This document shows positions 11,745-20,697 of a DNA stretch of 64,000 nt, piece after piece. The translations under genes and the position numbers were made by a program. The DNA is from Batillaria attramentaria (taxonomy: Eukaryota > Mollusca > Gastropoda > Batillariidae): NCBI GenBank assembly GCA_018292915.2, contig JACVVK020000152.1:1010001-1074000 (forward strand), in the 5' to 3' direction. How positions within the stretch are numbered: position 1 is the first letter of the stretch; each line of letters starts with the position of its first letter. The notes beneath the pieces are model-generated. The model did not search any database, was not told where the DNA came from, and was given only the letters and a program-made list of their open reading frames with translations.

Positions 11745-12211
11745 AGGGGTGAGTGAGTGAGTGAGTGAGTGTTTGGGAGTTTAACGTCCTTTTCCACCAC
11801 GTAAGGATGATATCAAAAACGCGGCAACGAGGAAACGGCCAGCACAAATATTTAGCCCCAACCGGGATTCGAACCCACGACCCGAGCATTGAGAGTCCAG
11901 CGCCTGGGAGGAGGGAATAGGATTTACAAATCAAGCGTGTGTGATGTAATATTTACACTGCCTTAACTGTTACCTCCTGGAATCAACTGAAACAGCGTTT
12001 GTGTTTGTGTCAATCATTGGCCACATTGCGCCTTTCAGTCATCCTGTTCAGTTTGCACACACATCCTTCCACAACAATCACGCGTAAATTCACTTTTATT
12101 ATTTCGCATGTTTGCCCACTGACACAGGTAACTTCTTCCTTTTTTCGTCAGGATGGCGTGAAATTTACCGTAACCTGTGGAAAAGGGAGCCCTTCATACA
12201 GCAAGATTTGA
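1..12211 (+). CDS. M6PR-like: Gene A: M6PR-like type I membrane receptor (5' partial)
   Basis: Seven exons join in frame: 1-137, 5522-5612, 6861-6988, 8462-8549, 9405-9514, 10750-10876, 12152-12211, giving about 246 residues plus whatever lies before base 1. The first residues are hydrophobic (end of a signal peptide), followed by C..C.C and TIDLSALG. The lumenal part has YNPC, CQV, TQDSAQF, an Arg split across exons 3/4, LVCD, GE and Tyr, then SKHCCP. These match the order of the Q-R-E-Y sugar-binding residues of MRH domains (family knowledge; which Q is inferred). The transmembrane helix spans exons 5/6. The tail has [17 protein letters not shown] and DG, as in the M6PR tail, but Leu replaces the Phe of the FW signal, and the protein ends soon after without an acidic di-leucine. 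All splice sites are GT-AG. It is the first of three tandem paralogues. Confidence 0.85.
147..292 (+). repeat. SINE family 3 tail fragment
   Basis: Matches the tail of the SINE at 32048-32520 (acggacctccatagcatc, and cctgggaggaacaccactgg). No tRNA head here. Lies just after the gene A exon 1 donor. Confidence 0.6.
588..830 (+). repeat. tRNA-derived SINE (single copy here)
   Basis: A tRNA-like head with A box (tggtctagtggttaaggc) and B box (ggttcgagtcc) is followed by a non-tRNA body. The acceptor-stem ends do not pair, so this is not a functional tRNA. Confidence 0.5.
991..1041. repeat. (TACCA)n microsatellite
   Basis: Ten perfect TACCA units. Confidence 0.95.
1731..1788. repeat. (GT)n microsatellite
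   Basis: 58 bases of pure GT. Confidence 0.95.
2493..2690. repeat. 198-bp near-perfect palindrome
   Basis: Arms 2493-2588 and 2596-2690 pair almost completely around a 7-base loop (ttatgga), with a few mismatches. Could be a fold-back MITE nested in the larger element. Confidence 0.85.
2955..3950 (-). CDS. Repeated Thr/Ser/Pro/His-rich transposon ORF, copy 1
   Basis: 331 codons with a non-repetitive N-terminal part ([53 protein letters not shown]) followed by a long low-complexity T/S/P/H tail. Upstream in frame the reading is broken by two TAA codons where copy 2 (50076) is open. Conservation of the N-terminal part between two divergent copies suggests it was once translated. Not recognised. 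Confidence 0.5.
   Translation of the reverse strand: MDIINREFDKPMDTYTTDTDTALQHFYTAHQLDQLITDIHSNNNNNLPAPLTYAPQLTLPGSTPFFMQKLLTDINLRIKSALLHCIMDLQSYHNNQGYSLLNTTTLTDNIMDRLKHKITQEHTPHMTVLDAYTRNTPLPPHLCTPTPASTPPSPKPVHIQPTSTSAPPSSTHTLPSHTSTSAPLSTKPLLSSTHTPEPTSSVPLPAPPSSNKPTPMPPSSTFASTPSSSTHMHTSFTSTSAPTTSSSHFKYPAPKPRQPYTTPTYATPNRSHRPLLPPPHCRKILYFQTQPHTHTDAHAHHFWRHLTKHTLTLINTNLHTRTQIHTTNHTF
4230..4362 (-). CDS. Transposon ORF exon 2 (basic segment)
   Basis: Acceptor tgtatttcag at 4363-4364 joins the previous exon in phase. Encodes [16 protein letters not shown], an acidic PESEAPP and a basic [13 protein letters not shown] run like a nuclear localisation signal, then a stop at 4230. Confidence 0.5.
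4576..4877 (-). CDS. Transposon ORF exon 1 (CYNRF motif protein)
   Basis: Reads [11 protein letters not shown], then [29 protein letters not shown] and [10 protein letters not shown], ending at donor gtaagt. The Cys/His spacing suggests a zinc-binding N-terminal module (inference). It aligns with the ORF at 25977-26190 at GDVAR and GFH.KCYNR. Function unknown; the start may be the second Met at 4862. Confidence 0.6.
5219..5250. repeat. (CT)n microsatellite
   Basis: About 16 CT units, preceded by a run of ATT/ATC triplets. Confidence 0.95.
5522..5612 (+). CDS. M6PR-like: Gene A exon 2
   Basis: The acceptor follows a pyrimidine tract ending cccatag. The exon encodes a 30-residue block with DQPDADG and [12 protein letters not shown]. 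It ends in phase 0 at donor gtgagc. Confidence 0.88.
5645..5870 (+). repeat. Hairpin repeat family, copy a
   Basis: Contains inverted arms 5731-5751 and 5799-5819 (aggagccacttcaagccact and its reverse complement). Other copies are at 7637-7750 with 8161-8280, 32840-33040 and 41150-41370. It begins 33 bases after the gene A exon 2 donor. Confidence 0.8.
6188..6330 (-). repeat. SINE family 2 (tRNA-Arg-like), minus copy, head missing
   Basis: Reverse complement of the common tail: ggtgggtggctgtttgaggg, aacgtccttttccaccac, gatatcaaagacagggc. The tRNA head has been lost. Confidence 0.75.
6861..6988 (+). CDS. M6PR-like: Gene A exon 3
   Basis: The acceptor is tactttcag. The exon encodes [14 protein letters not shown] and VMIEY, and ends inside an Arg codon (phase 2) at gtaaag. 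It aligns with gene B exon 3 and the second half of the merged gene C exon. Confidence 0.88.
7131..7400 (+). mobile_element. MITE with AGGGCCCGTA ends, copy 1
   Basis: Terminal inverted repeats agggcccgtatgtaa / ttacatacgggccct enclose an AT-rich core. Copies at 20698-20977 (inverted) and 48404-48710. No clear target duplication was found. Confidence 0.75.
7637..8280 (+). repeat. Hairpin repeat family, copy b, split by a SINE
   Basis: Left part 7637-7750 and right part 8161-8280 match the continuous copy at 5645-5870; the 410 bases between are a SINE. The SINE is therefore the younger insertion. Confidence 0.8.
7751..8160 (+). mobile_element. SINE family 1 (tRNA-derived), nested copy
   Basis: tRNA-like head (ggtggtctagtggttagg, ggggttcgagtccc) plus a body ending gcgcctatacaatactcatt and an ATT-rich tail. 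Closely matches 29690-30086. Confidence 0.8.
8462..8549 (+). CDS. M6PR-like: Gene A exon 4
   Basis: The exon completes the split Arg, then encodes [13 protein letters not shown] and a terminal Tyr before donor gtgagt. It holds the candidate Arg, Glu and Tyr of the sugar pocket. A (CT)n run begins just after the donor. Confidence 0.85.
8597..8851. repeat. Compound (CA)n/(CGCA)n microsatellite
   Basis: About 240 bases alternating pure CA with CGCA/CGCGCA blocks, then (CT)n. Strictly alternating purine-pyrimidine, a possible Z-DNA former. Confidence 0.95.
9064..9152. repeat. (CAAT)n microsatellite
   Basis: About 22 units of CAAT with one interruption. Confidence 0.95.
9191..9272. repeat. (CA)n microsatellite
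   Basis: 82 bases of pure CA. Confidence 0.95.
9405..9514 (+). CDS. M6PR-like: Gene A exon 5
   Basis: Acceptor tttccgcag. The exon encodes [12 protein letters not shown], a Gly/Pro-rich juxtamembrane linker, and the first part of the transmembrane helix (SIGTILCM). It ends in phase 2 at gtaagt. Confidence 0.88.
9658..10270 (+). mobile_element. PIF/Harbinger-like MITE, copy 1 (613 bp, TSD TTA)
   Basis: Terminal inverted repeats start aggccgttcttaaccgggc and end gcccggttaaga-cggcct; a direct TTA flanks both sides (9655-9657, 10271-10273). Inside is a short ORF from the ATG near 9873: [28 protein letters not shown], then KKRKRG, like the acidic/basic start of Harbinger transposases. Near-identical to 34817-35424. 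Confidence 0.85.
10478..10632. repeat. 26-bp minisatellite, 6 units
   Basis: Unit cactaatagttctcatgact plus tgtggg, exact 26-base spacing (10481, 10507, 10533 and on) with single-base variants. Confidence 0.92.
10750..10876 (+). CDS. M6PR-like: Gene A exon 6
   Basis: Acceptor gatttcag. The exon encodes the rest of the transmembrane helix ([14 protein letters not shown]), the basic stop-transfer IQKGVRK, and the tail segment [17 protein letters not shown]. Donor gtaatg, phase 0. The 127-nt length is identical in all three paralogues. Confidence 0.9.
10894..11208. repeat. (AACC)n and CAA/ACAAA-rich simple sequence
   Basis: Pure AACC at 10898-10931, then CAA and CAAA runs. Begins about 20 bases after the gene A exon 6 donor. 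Confidence 0.9.
11299..11640 (-). mobile_element. SINE family 1, minus copy
   Basis: Reverse complement of the body at 7751-8160 (gcgccgcgaactgaacccaa, cacttccaaagcat). The head toward 11640 is diverged. Confidence 0.7.
11663..11742. repeat. (TA)n microsatellite
   Basis: 80 bases of TA between a SINE 1 head and a SINE 2 tail. Confidence 0.95.
11748..11905 (-). mobile_element. SINE family 2, minus copy
   Basis: gtgagtgtttgggagtttaa, ccttttccaccacgtaa and ccgggattcgaacccacgac are the reverse complement of the 30366 copy. Confidence 0.8.
12152..12211 (+). CDS. M6PR-like: Gene A exon 7 (C-terminus)
   Basis: Acceptor ttttcgtcag. The exon encodes [11 protein letters not shown] and ends SYSKI-stop, with no acidic di-leucine. 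It matches the last exons of genes B and C only at the DG start and in length. Confidence 0.78.
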   Translation, partial: DGVKFTVTCGKGSPSYSKI

Positions 12212-12396
12212 TCCTTCTCGACCATTCTCTCCATACTGTTGATTTTACGTATTCACTGATCAAATTCTCACTACTCATACTGATCGTTTTGTGAATACAT
12301 CCTTTATCATCATTTGTCTGACAGCGGTTTGTGTCGTGACAGTGTGTCGAACTATGTGAGAGATGTATGCCTTTGCGTGCGTGCGTGCGTGCGTGC

Positions 12397-12521
<125 letters not shown>

Positions 12522-12748
12522 ACTCCACTTGAACTTTGGGATAACTGCTTGATTGATTGAGAAAATTTGTCACTGCTGGCTTGTGTATGGTTGCGTTAGG
12601 GTGCGTGAGATATTGTTCAAGTGAGGTTCAGGATGAGTTGTTTGTTTTTTCTCTTTGTTTCGCTCTTTTTGTGCAGTCATGATTATTTGTGTGATCTTTG
12701 TCATCAATTTGTGATTTTTGTTGTCGAGATATACAGTGTTTATCAAAC

Positions 12749-12754
12749 AATAAA
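12749..12754 (+). terminator. Candidate poly(A) signal of gene A
   Basis: AATAAA about 540 bases after the gene A stop codon, the first clear hexamer seen downstream on this strand. No transcript evidence is available. Confidence 0.4.
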
Positions 12755-13525
12755 GGTCAGTATATGTCATGTTGTAATTTGGGATTTCTCGATTAGTTCT
12801 GTAACTGCTGAGATGAGTTTTTTTTTTTTTTTTTTTGAGTTTCAGACTTTTATTACCAAAACTGAGACCACGGACCCTCAGAATTTACAAAAGGACCCTC
12901 AATGATAATATTATTGTGTTTTCAAATCACAGGGAGAACTGGGCTTGTTTGGTTGGTCGGATTTTTTTTTTTTGGTGAGCCTCAGTTGCATGCAGGCTGC
13001 CTCAAAATTGTTTTTTTTTGTTGTTGTTGTTTTGGTTTTTTTTATATTTTTTTGTGTTTTTTGTTTGTTTGTTTGTTTTGTTTTGTTTTGTCTTTATTTT
13101 GTTTTGTCGAGCATCCTCTCTTCATTGGCTCCTTTTTTTCCCAAACAGTAGTTACTTCATGAACATGTTTTTTTCCTTTACATACATAGGTAGGTTATTG
13201 CTGGCAATGACAGCAAAAGAACAATTGTTACATTCACAATAGAGGGAAAGATGATTATCGTTGCTGCTTAGATGAGCTGATACCGATATTAAGGGCTTGT
13301 TGAAGGCTCCCATGTAAGAAATGGTGATTGCGGCGTTTTCATCTCTGTGTCTGTGTCCGTGTCCGTGTCCGTATCTGCATCCGCCTGTCTGTCTGTCTGT
13401 CTGTTTGTCTGTCTATATCTGTCTCTCCCCCTCCGTAGCTCCCCCCTCTCTCTGTCTCTGTCGAACTCGCGAGAACACACGCGCACAGACTGTTGCACTT
13501 GGTCCGCCCACATTCATCACGCCTC

Positions 13526-13660
13526 AAAACTGATATCGCATTTTTCCACGGCGAATATACTGTGATAATAACTACATGGACTATCAGCTGTCAAGTACAT
13601 TGATCGAGCTTTGCAAAATATTGCTGTGATAATCACCTACACAAAGCGGGGTCAGGTCAA
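13526..13660 (+). repeat. Dispersed repeat, copy 1 (pair with 18030-18160)
   Basis: caaaactgatatcgca and gtacattgatcgagctttgc recur at 18030-18160 in the same order. Origin unknown. Confidence 0.7.
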
Positions 13661-14192
13661 AACTCTGCTCAAACTAGTGGAAGTACTGTAGTCGGAATTG
13701 CTTTCGTCACACTGATTCCGGAGGTCGGCGGAAGGACTCGGCCGAGAAAGAGAGAGTCTCGGTGCGGAGCTAACGGTAAGATGTCCGGCTCTGCGCATCT
13801 GTGTAGCGTTACGCCCCTGGTACGGGGATGGGATCTGCGCCGCACTCCCACTTTAGTTGCTGCTCGAGTACGGACACCCGAGTGTCGGAAACGTTTACCC
13901 CGTGCCGTGCTGGAACCGCCGGAACGAACTCAAATCGTCAAGTCAGGTCATTTATTGTTGACCCTCGAGGGGCATTAAAAAGAAAAACAAAAACGACCAC
14001 AAACAAAAACAAACACCCCCGAAAACAAACAAACAAACAAACAAACAAACAAACAAACAAACAAACCAAACCCCCCAAACAACAAAAAACAACAACAACA
14101 ACAAAAAACCGCGAAAATAACAAAACACATACGTCGACACAAACAATGCATACTAACTCTGATCACCAAAGGGTGTAAACACGAAATACAAT

Positions 14193-14193
<1 letters not shown>
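13661..14193. other. Unassigned stretch ending in CAAA repeats
   Basis: 13661-13975 is locally GC-richer with no recognised protein or repeat match. 13976-14130 is CAAA/CAA simple sequence. Confidence 0.4.

Positions 14194-14195
<2 letters not shown>

Positions 14196-14281
<86 letters not shown>
14196..14281. repeat. (GA)n microsatellite
   Basis: About 86 bases of GA with one GGAGAC interruption. Confidence 0.95.
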
Positions 14282-14284
<3 letters not shown>

Positions 14285-14786
14285 TTCAAAATACACAAGT
14301 CAATCTGCTAGCCATGTGTTCTTATCCCGAACATGATCGACTGATAAACCTGTTAACTGCGAACGTTTCCTAGAAAAGGCACGGACGCTAAACACGTCTG
14401 GAGCGGTCGCTCCGTCGCCGTCCATACTGACATAGTACCGATTCTTGGTAATTGACAACAGTACAGAAACACTGGATGCAACTTAACACAAATTTCTGAA
14501 GAAAAAAAAACAACAACAAAAAACAACAACCAAGAAAAAAAACAAAACAAAAAACAACAACACAAAAACCGAACAAAAGGAAAGAAGAAGAAGAAAAAAA
14601 AACAAAAACGAAAACAAGCAAACAAACAAACAAACAAAAAAACAAAAAAACAACAACAAAAAAACAGGAAGAGTAGATGCTGCTCAAAACCATGTTGTAG
14701 GGGTGTAACAATTGTAACAACCCAAATTTCCCATGCTCGTATGGTAACATAATTATGCCGAAACTCTCTCTGTCTCTCTCTAACTC

Positions 14787-14788
<2 letters not shown>

Positions 14789-14882
<94 letters not shown>
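14789..14882. repeat. (GT)n microsatellite
   Basis: About 94 bases of pure GT. Confidence 0.95.
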
Positions 14883-14883
<1 letters not shown>

Positions 14884-15632
14884 CCTCACCAGATTTAATT
14901 TGCATACGTATTTTTTAAAAGTGTCGGAACTTTTATATTCTGCCCACTCGCAAGCCTGCATATGGGCATGTTAACCGGCCCTAGCCTCGTGACCGGAGCG
15001 GCAAAACGAGACCAAAGATAAAAATTCTACACTCACATCCGGTCCAAAATGAAAGTGATTAAAGTGCATCCTATAGGCGGGATTTTTCTCTGCTGGGTCG
15101 GGTTCTGAGAAAGAGAAACATTTTAGATGTCACGAAAGCTTCAATTTATAATACTAATTGAGTATTCTTACGGATGCAATGTGACGCCCATCGGTAATGG
15201 CTTTTTTTCTTGCCCTGGGGTGCGGTGACATTCAAAACTCAGATGAGAACTTATACCAATCAAAAGAAAATAGAGCTGAAAAAAGAAACTGGTTTAAATG
15301 TCATAAAAACAGTCTGTAATACCAGGGGATCATTCTTACGGATGATGTGTGGCGCCCTTCCAAAATGGCCTGAGATTTAGGTGGTTTTGTTGTTGTTTGG
15401 TTTGGTTGGTTGTTTGTTTGGTTGGTTTTTTTGTTTGTTTGTTTGTTTGTTTTTTAAAGTTGTTTCTCTATAGAGAAACAAACTGTATAGGACGGGGCAG
15501 ATTCCGCTGCGCACAGCAGCAAGTTTCGGTGATAAAAAAACAAAACTATGACGTTTCTCCAAACAAGACATACTTTCACGCACACAGTGACGTAACGAAA
15601 TCTGCGTTATAGACACCTTACGTGCATACTAC
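14883..15632. other. Intergenic, nothing recognised
   Basis: Phrases recur weakly inside (attcttacggatg at about 15167 and 15332, each followed by gtg and cgccc), suggesting an old duplication. No gene seen. Confidence 0.4.
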
Positions 15633-15640
15633 GCTGCTGC

Positions 15641-16449
15641 TAGAGCTGGCGGTACAAACCGGTAATACCGGTAATACCGGTGCACGGTGACGTGGTACGC
15701 AGTACCGGTACGGCCAGCTGTACCGGTACGTACCGCAAGGGACATAACTGTCATAGTTCACGTGCAAGAAGCCCGATACGAAGCCCATATGTTCTCTGAT
15801 GTGGCTTCGTACAGAGCTGAGCTCAGGCTGCCAAATGATGCCCGGCCTCTCGGCTGGTGGAAGCTCAACTCCTTCCGCTTCCCGTTCTTGTCAATGCTGG
15901 CCACTGCCCTCTTGGCAGTACCAGCCACAAGTGTGCCATCTGAGAGGGTGTTCTCCACAGCAGGAGACATTGTAACTCAAGAGAGGGCATCGCTGAAACC
16001 TAAACATGTGGACAGGCTGATCTTTCTTTAAAAAAAATTGGGACTGAACAATGAAAACAGTATGTCTACATGTTTAGGTTCTGCTGTGTTACAGTGTCTC
16101 CTGCTATGTTGTCTGCTTTTATTGACCAGCTTAGTTAAGTCACTGCATTTTATTTATTTTTTTTTGAAAATAAAGAAAAGTAAAGAAAAGTACAACAACA
16201 ACAACAACAACAAACAGTTGTGTAGTTTACCTCTCTCTCTCTCTCTTTTCTCCTGTTTTGCACTCCACAAATCCTCCCATTTTTTGATTCACTGATACTG
16301 CGCAACCTCAATGCGTCATTGTCAACTGCTAAAGTGCATGTGTTATCGTCAGGATTGGTCAGCACGGTACACCGGTACAAAAAACCGGTACGATGCAAAA
16401 AATACCGGTAAAAAACCGGTACGGTCCTCTGTACCGGTACCCAGCACTA
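15641..16449 (+). mobile_element. hAT transposon remnant with 8-bp TSD
   Basis: Short inverted ends TAGAGCTGG / ccagcacta (reverse TAGTGCTGG) followed by repeated accggta motifs on both sides. A perfect 8-bp direct repeat GCTGCTGC flanks the element (15633-15640, 16450-16457), as expected for hAT. It contains a transposase C-terminal fragment; most of the transposase is deleted. Confidence 0.9.
15744..16031 (+). pseudogene. hAT transposase C-terminal dimerisation fragment
   Basis: Reads LGWWKLNSFRFPFLSMLA, then LAVPATSVPSERVFSTAGD, then SLKPKHVDRLIFL, the diagnostic hAT C-terminal (ZBED-like) block. Only about the last 90 residues remain; the BED finger and the catalytic acidic residues are absent. 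Confidence 0.9.
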
Positions 16450-16457
16450 GCTGCTGC

Positions 16458-16480
16458 GTTCTTTTTGGCGGGAGTTGTGC

Positions 16481-16516
<36 letters not shown>

Positions 16517-17440
16517 TGTGTGTGTGTCTGTGTCTGTGTGTCTGTGCGCGCGCACGGATGCAATTGTACCTAGATCCTAAACCACCGCGTTGAAGGGCTT
16601 GGTACTTTGAGATTATATTGGAAGTCACATTTTCCAGGCCGACTTTTCACGAGTTTTCTCTTGCCGCATTTTTAGGAGAGTTATCGCCCATGTAAAACAA
16701 AATCGGTCATGTTACCTTTTTTGACGAAAACGTTGTTCAAATGCCTTCATTTTATAGACTTTGGAAGTTCATCATTATACTGAATAGGTTCGTAGCACAG
16801 CTCCGTAGCTCTGACAGATTTTGTGTCAAAAAAACATTTCTAGTGTAGGGGTGGTTTGCATGTAAGGCCGACTATCTATTGATGATTGAAATTAGTCATC
16901 ATTCCGGCGTTTTTGTCAAGTGTGACAACTGCACATATTACAGGAACTACTGCACTGTTATATCTTGAATATTAAGAATAACAGAGATTTTAGCGAAACA
17001 TTTTTTTTTAGTTTCTGCGAGAAGCACCGGTCCAAAGGGTTCCAGTTTTGCGATTTCGTGAGTACAATCCAAGGTATTCAAGTCCACGTTTCACCAGCCT
17101 TCTAGATCTTCCAGATTTTATGTAAAAATTAATTCAGTCAGGGAAGTCACACAAGCAACAGGGAAATCACTACACATGATCACGCATCCTCTGTCAGACG
17201 ACGTTCCTGAGGCTGACATCAAATGATCAGTTCACAGACAAAATCTGTAAATACGTATCGCCACTGCCGCCGACATTTCACCAGCCCTCTACATCTTCCA
17301 GATTTTATGTAAAAATTAATTCACTGAGTCGGGGAAGTCACAACACCAACAGGGAAACCACAAGCATCGTCACAGTGTCAGAAGTGTGCGTCATTGAGGC
17401 TGACGTCAAATGTTTCGTTCACGGATTTGACGTCATCTCT
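16458..17440. other. Intergenic with (GT)n and internal repeats
   Basis: Holds (GT)n at 16483-16515. A phrase gacatttcaccagcc..ctagatcttccagattttatg occurs near 17090 and 17270, and again near 18235, with a shared gggaagtcaca motif. No coding exon seen. Confidence 0.5.
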
Positions 17441-17471
17441 CCCCCCCCCCCCCCGGGGGGGGGGGGGGGGG
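17441..17471. repeat. poly-C/poly-G palindrome
   Basis: A run of about 15 C directly followed by about 17 G, immediately before a SINE head. Confidence 0.9.
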
Positions 17472-17472
17472 A

Positions 17473-17632
17473 GGCGGGATGGCCGAATGGTAGAGCGTTG
17501 GACTTCCAATGCTTGGGTCGTGAGTTCGATTCAAGGCTGGGGCCAAATATTCGTGCTGCCTTTTTCATCGTTGCCCCGCCTTTGATATTACCCGCGTGTG
17601 TTGGAAAAGGACGTTAAACCTTCAACCCCCCC
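17473..17632 (+). mobile_element. SINE family 2 (tRNA-Arg-like), plus copy
   Basis: Head ggcgggatggccgaatggta, gttggacttccaatgc and gtgagttcgattc, then the shared tail gcgtgtgttggaaaaggacg. The ggacttctaatg loop of sister copies resembles tRNA-Arg(UCU). Confidence 0.85.
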
Positions 17633-18029
17633 CCCCCTCTCTCTCCTGATTCTAGATCCGCTATAGCGTGGCAGGTCTAATGTCTTTGATAGGTGTTACA
17701 CACTTGAAAAGAGAAAGAAAAACAACTGAAAACAACAACAAACAACAAAACAGATGAAATAACATGAAATTTGGAGAAACAACTTTATGGGGTGGGGGCC
17801 TTTCCTCCTTTTTTGTTTTGTTTGGCTGCCCCAACTCTTTTGCCAGAAACGTTCCGTCAGGTATGGTTTGGTCGCATATTAGAGTCACAATGGCAGTGCC
17901 GTTCAAAACAAACATATATACACAAAACACTTGCTACGTAACCAACAACATAGTAGCTACGGCTACGTCACTTTATTACAAGTTTGTATTTACCGACAGA
18001 CTCAACAAAATCTATACAAATAGACAGAC

Positions 18030-18160
18030 TCAAAACTGATATCGCACTTTTATGCCACGGAGAATATGCTGTGATAATAACCATACGGATTATCAGCTGT
18101 CACGTACATTGATCGAGCTTTGCAGATATTGCTGTTATAATCGACAACACGGGGTGTAAG
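18030..18160 (+). repeat. Dispersed repeat, copy 2
   Basis: Matches 13526-13660 in order with small indels. Confidence 0.7.
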
Positions 18161-18584
18161 TCAAAGTGGACGTCAGTGTTTCCGGTGCTCCTCCGCGTCA
18201 GAGACAAAATCTGTAAATATCGTCACTGCCTCCGACATTTCACCAGCCCTCTACATCTTCCAGATTTTATGTAAATATTAACACTTTCAACCCTGCCACC
18301 GTATCACCTACGGTCTCGTAGACCCTAACAATAATATGCGTGTATGTGACCGACTCTCATACGCTCTGCACAGTGGAAGATTTCCCCTATAGGATGTATC
18401 CAATACTTCTTGAGAAATAGGGGTTTGTATGCAAGAGCCCAGCTTTAGATCTAGCACACTTGGGAAAACTCCCAGGCAGAGGAGCGTTATCGCTATTGAG
18501 ATTCCTTCACTGAGTCAGGGAAGTCACAACACCAACAGGGAAACCACACGACATGAGCAAGCATCCTCTGTCACAGCGTCAGAA

Positions 18585-18720
18585 GAAAATGGTAGAACGT
18601 TGGACTTCCAATGCTTGGGTCTTGAGCCGTGATAAGACTCGTGTTTGCTGCAGTAAGAGCCATTAAGGAATCGTAAATCTTGCCTGATTTGTGCATACAG
18701 GACCAAAACCGAAAAAAAAG
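18585..18720 (+). repeat. SINE 2 head fragment joined to a dispersed repeat
   Basis: aatggtagaacgttggactt is a SINE 2 head fragment. The following actcgtgtttgctgcagtaa to gaccaaaaccgaaaaa is repeated at 21912-22005. Confidence 0.6.
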
Positions 18721-18871
18721 AAGATATTATGTGTTTGAAACAATATGAAAATGCACTCGTCTTTGCATTTCAGCCAGGCGTTAGTGGAAGTCGTTGTTTT
18801 TGAGGATAGACGGCCCCTTTCTCGGTTTCTTTAAGGAAAAAAGACATCGACTTTTACGCAGAAAACCCATC

Positions 18872-20081
18872 CAGGGGCCGTGGTCACGACGCGTTCGTAA
18901 CTTTTCCGCCACCGATTTACGCACGCGAGGGTCCGTAACTTACGATTTGTGATCAAATTGGGTGGTCATGACGTTTGCGCAGAGTTACGGCCGCTCGGAA
19001 ACCCTTGCGTATTGTACACCACCTAGGAGGGTGTCGGAAAGGTGCCGTAGCCTTTGCGTAAATCTGAAAAATGGCGGCCCGCTTGATTTACCAACTGCAA
19101 ATGAGAAGAGCATTGCGACGGGAAAGGGTGTTCCGCGATCGTACTAACCCTTTTGACTTGTACGACGATGTGGACATGCTTCAAAGGTTTAGATTTAGGA
19201 GGAGAGACCTGCAGGAATTGTGCGATCTGCTGTAGGACGACCTGAGGCACCCGTGTAGATCTCGAGGGGGCGCGTTCAGTTCACTACGCACCCTGCAATG
19301 CAAAGGCCTGTATGGCCGGCCGTACACACATCGTGGGTTGATTTGTGGGTTAACATTTGTTGTGTGTGTTTCGGACTAGTTCAGTGCTGAACGCACTCGG
19401 TCAGTCCTCACTGATCAGCCACCACCTTTTTGATCGTATGCCTGTCAATGAAGGTCTCATCAGTTCATTGTGTTGTGGACCCGAAATGTGTGGGTTCCGA
19501 ATTCAGAGTTATGGTCGAGTCATGTTTCTCTGCCGTAGCAAGTCAGGTTAAATGCGTGGCATGTATGTGGAGAGTTCTTGATTGAGGTTCATTCCGTTGG
19601 TTTTCTTGCCAGTGAGCCTGCTACATACGGTTTGTACGTGCAGTAAATGCTTCTACTGGTTGTAGTCCGTCCAATGTTGAGATAGAGACTGCTAGGAAGT
19701 GGTCTATATGCGACCTGCATGCTCTCCTGATCACACTCTCCACATACATGCCACGCAATTTAACCTGACGCTACGGCAGATAAACATGACTCGATCAAAA
19801 ATTCTGTAGTGAACGCGTACTGAACACACCCCCTCTACTCTTCACGCTTCACGCTGGAAGGAGAATTTGTGCAGGCCACGTGATGGTTTTTTCCGTGGGA
19901 ATCCCAGGGGTCCCACACCTACTAAAAATAACCCGTACGTGACACCGTTTCCAGTAAGTGCGCGTCGCTGTGACCGGCCCAACTAGCGGAAGAGATAGTT
20001 TCAAGTAGCCACGTACGAACTTACGATCCGCAACCCATTTGCGCAAAGAAATTTGCGTTCGCGTCGTGACCACGGCCCCTG
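18872..20081 (+). mobile_element. PIF/Harbinger transposon remnant (1.2 kb)
   Basis: Exact terminal inverted repeats CAGGGGCCGTGGTCACGACG of at least 20 bases at both ends, and HARBI1-like coding sequence inside. A target duplication was not established. Arms at about 19509-19572 and 19734-19797 form an additional internal inverted repeat. Confidence 0.85.
19071..19235 (+). pseudogene. HARBI1-like transposase N-terminal fragment
   Basis: 54 codons: MAARLIYQLQMRRALRRERV, then RTNPFDLYDDVDML and RFRFRRRDLQELCDLL, typical of the start of PIF/Harbinger nucleases. It ends at a TAG, and homology seems to continue briefly past it (DDLRHPCRSRG). The DDE core is deleted. Confidence 0.85.
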
Positions 20082-20299
20082 AGGTATTTCATACGCACTG
20101 AAATTCAGCTTGACATGCAAGGAAATGGTGTTTAGTTTCGTTTTTCAGTTTCACGCCGACAGACCGAAGTCCGTTGGATACGCTCAGAAGCGAACAATAG
20201 AAACACTCAGTGCTACCCTTAGGAAACACTCTGTCCTGGCGAGGCTACTATTGAAACAAAATCCCGGCCCGGGCTAAGCATTTGTGCTGGCCTTTTTTT

Positions 20300-20615
20300 T
20301 TTTTTTTTTTTTCGTTGCCCCGTCTTTGATTTCACCCTTACCTAGTGGAAAAGGAACGTTAAACTCCTAAACGCCCACCCACCCTTCTCGTTGTCCCGTC
20401 TTTGATATCACCCCTATGTGATGGAAAAGGAACGTTAAACTCCTAAACGCTCACCCAACCTTCTCGTTGTCCCGTCTTTGATTTCACCCTTACGAAGTGG
20501 AAAAGAATGTTAAACTCCCAAACATCTACCCACCCTTCTCGTTGTCCCGTCTTTGATATCATCTTTATGCGATGGAAAAGGACGTTAAACTGAACTCTCA
20601 AACATCCGCCCATCC
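20300..20615 (+). repeat. Tandem array of SINE 2 tails, 4 units of about 77 bp
   Basis: gttgtcccgtctttgat, then gtggaaaaggaacgttaaac, then a cccacccttctc joiner, repeated four times. Only the tail, not the tRNA head, is amplified. Confidence 0.85.
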
Positions 20616-20697
20616 CCTTTTGAAACAGAGTAGCACCGGAAACACACGCACTCTTTATGATTATACCCCGTGAACAAAACTCACCTGTCAGTAGGCC

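Noticed and set aside
13672..13780. Possible coding exon in the GC-richer stretch before a gtaaga
   Set aside because: No protein similarity recognised and no partner exon in phase could be found.
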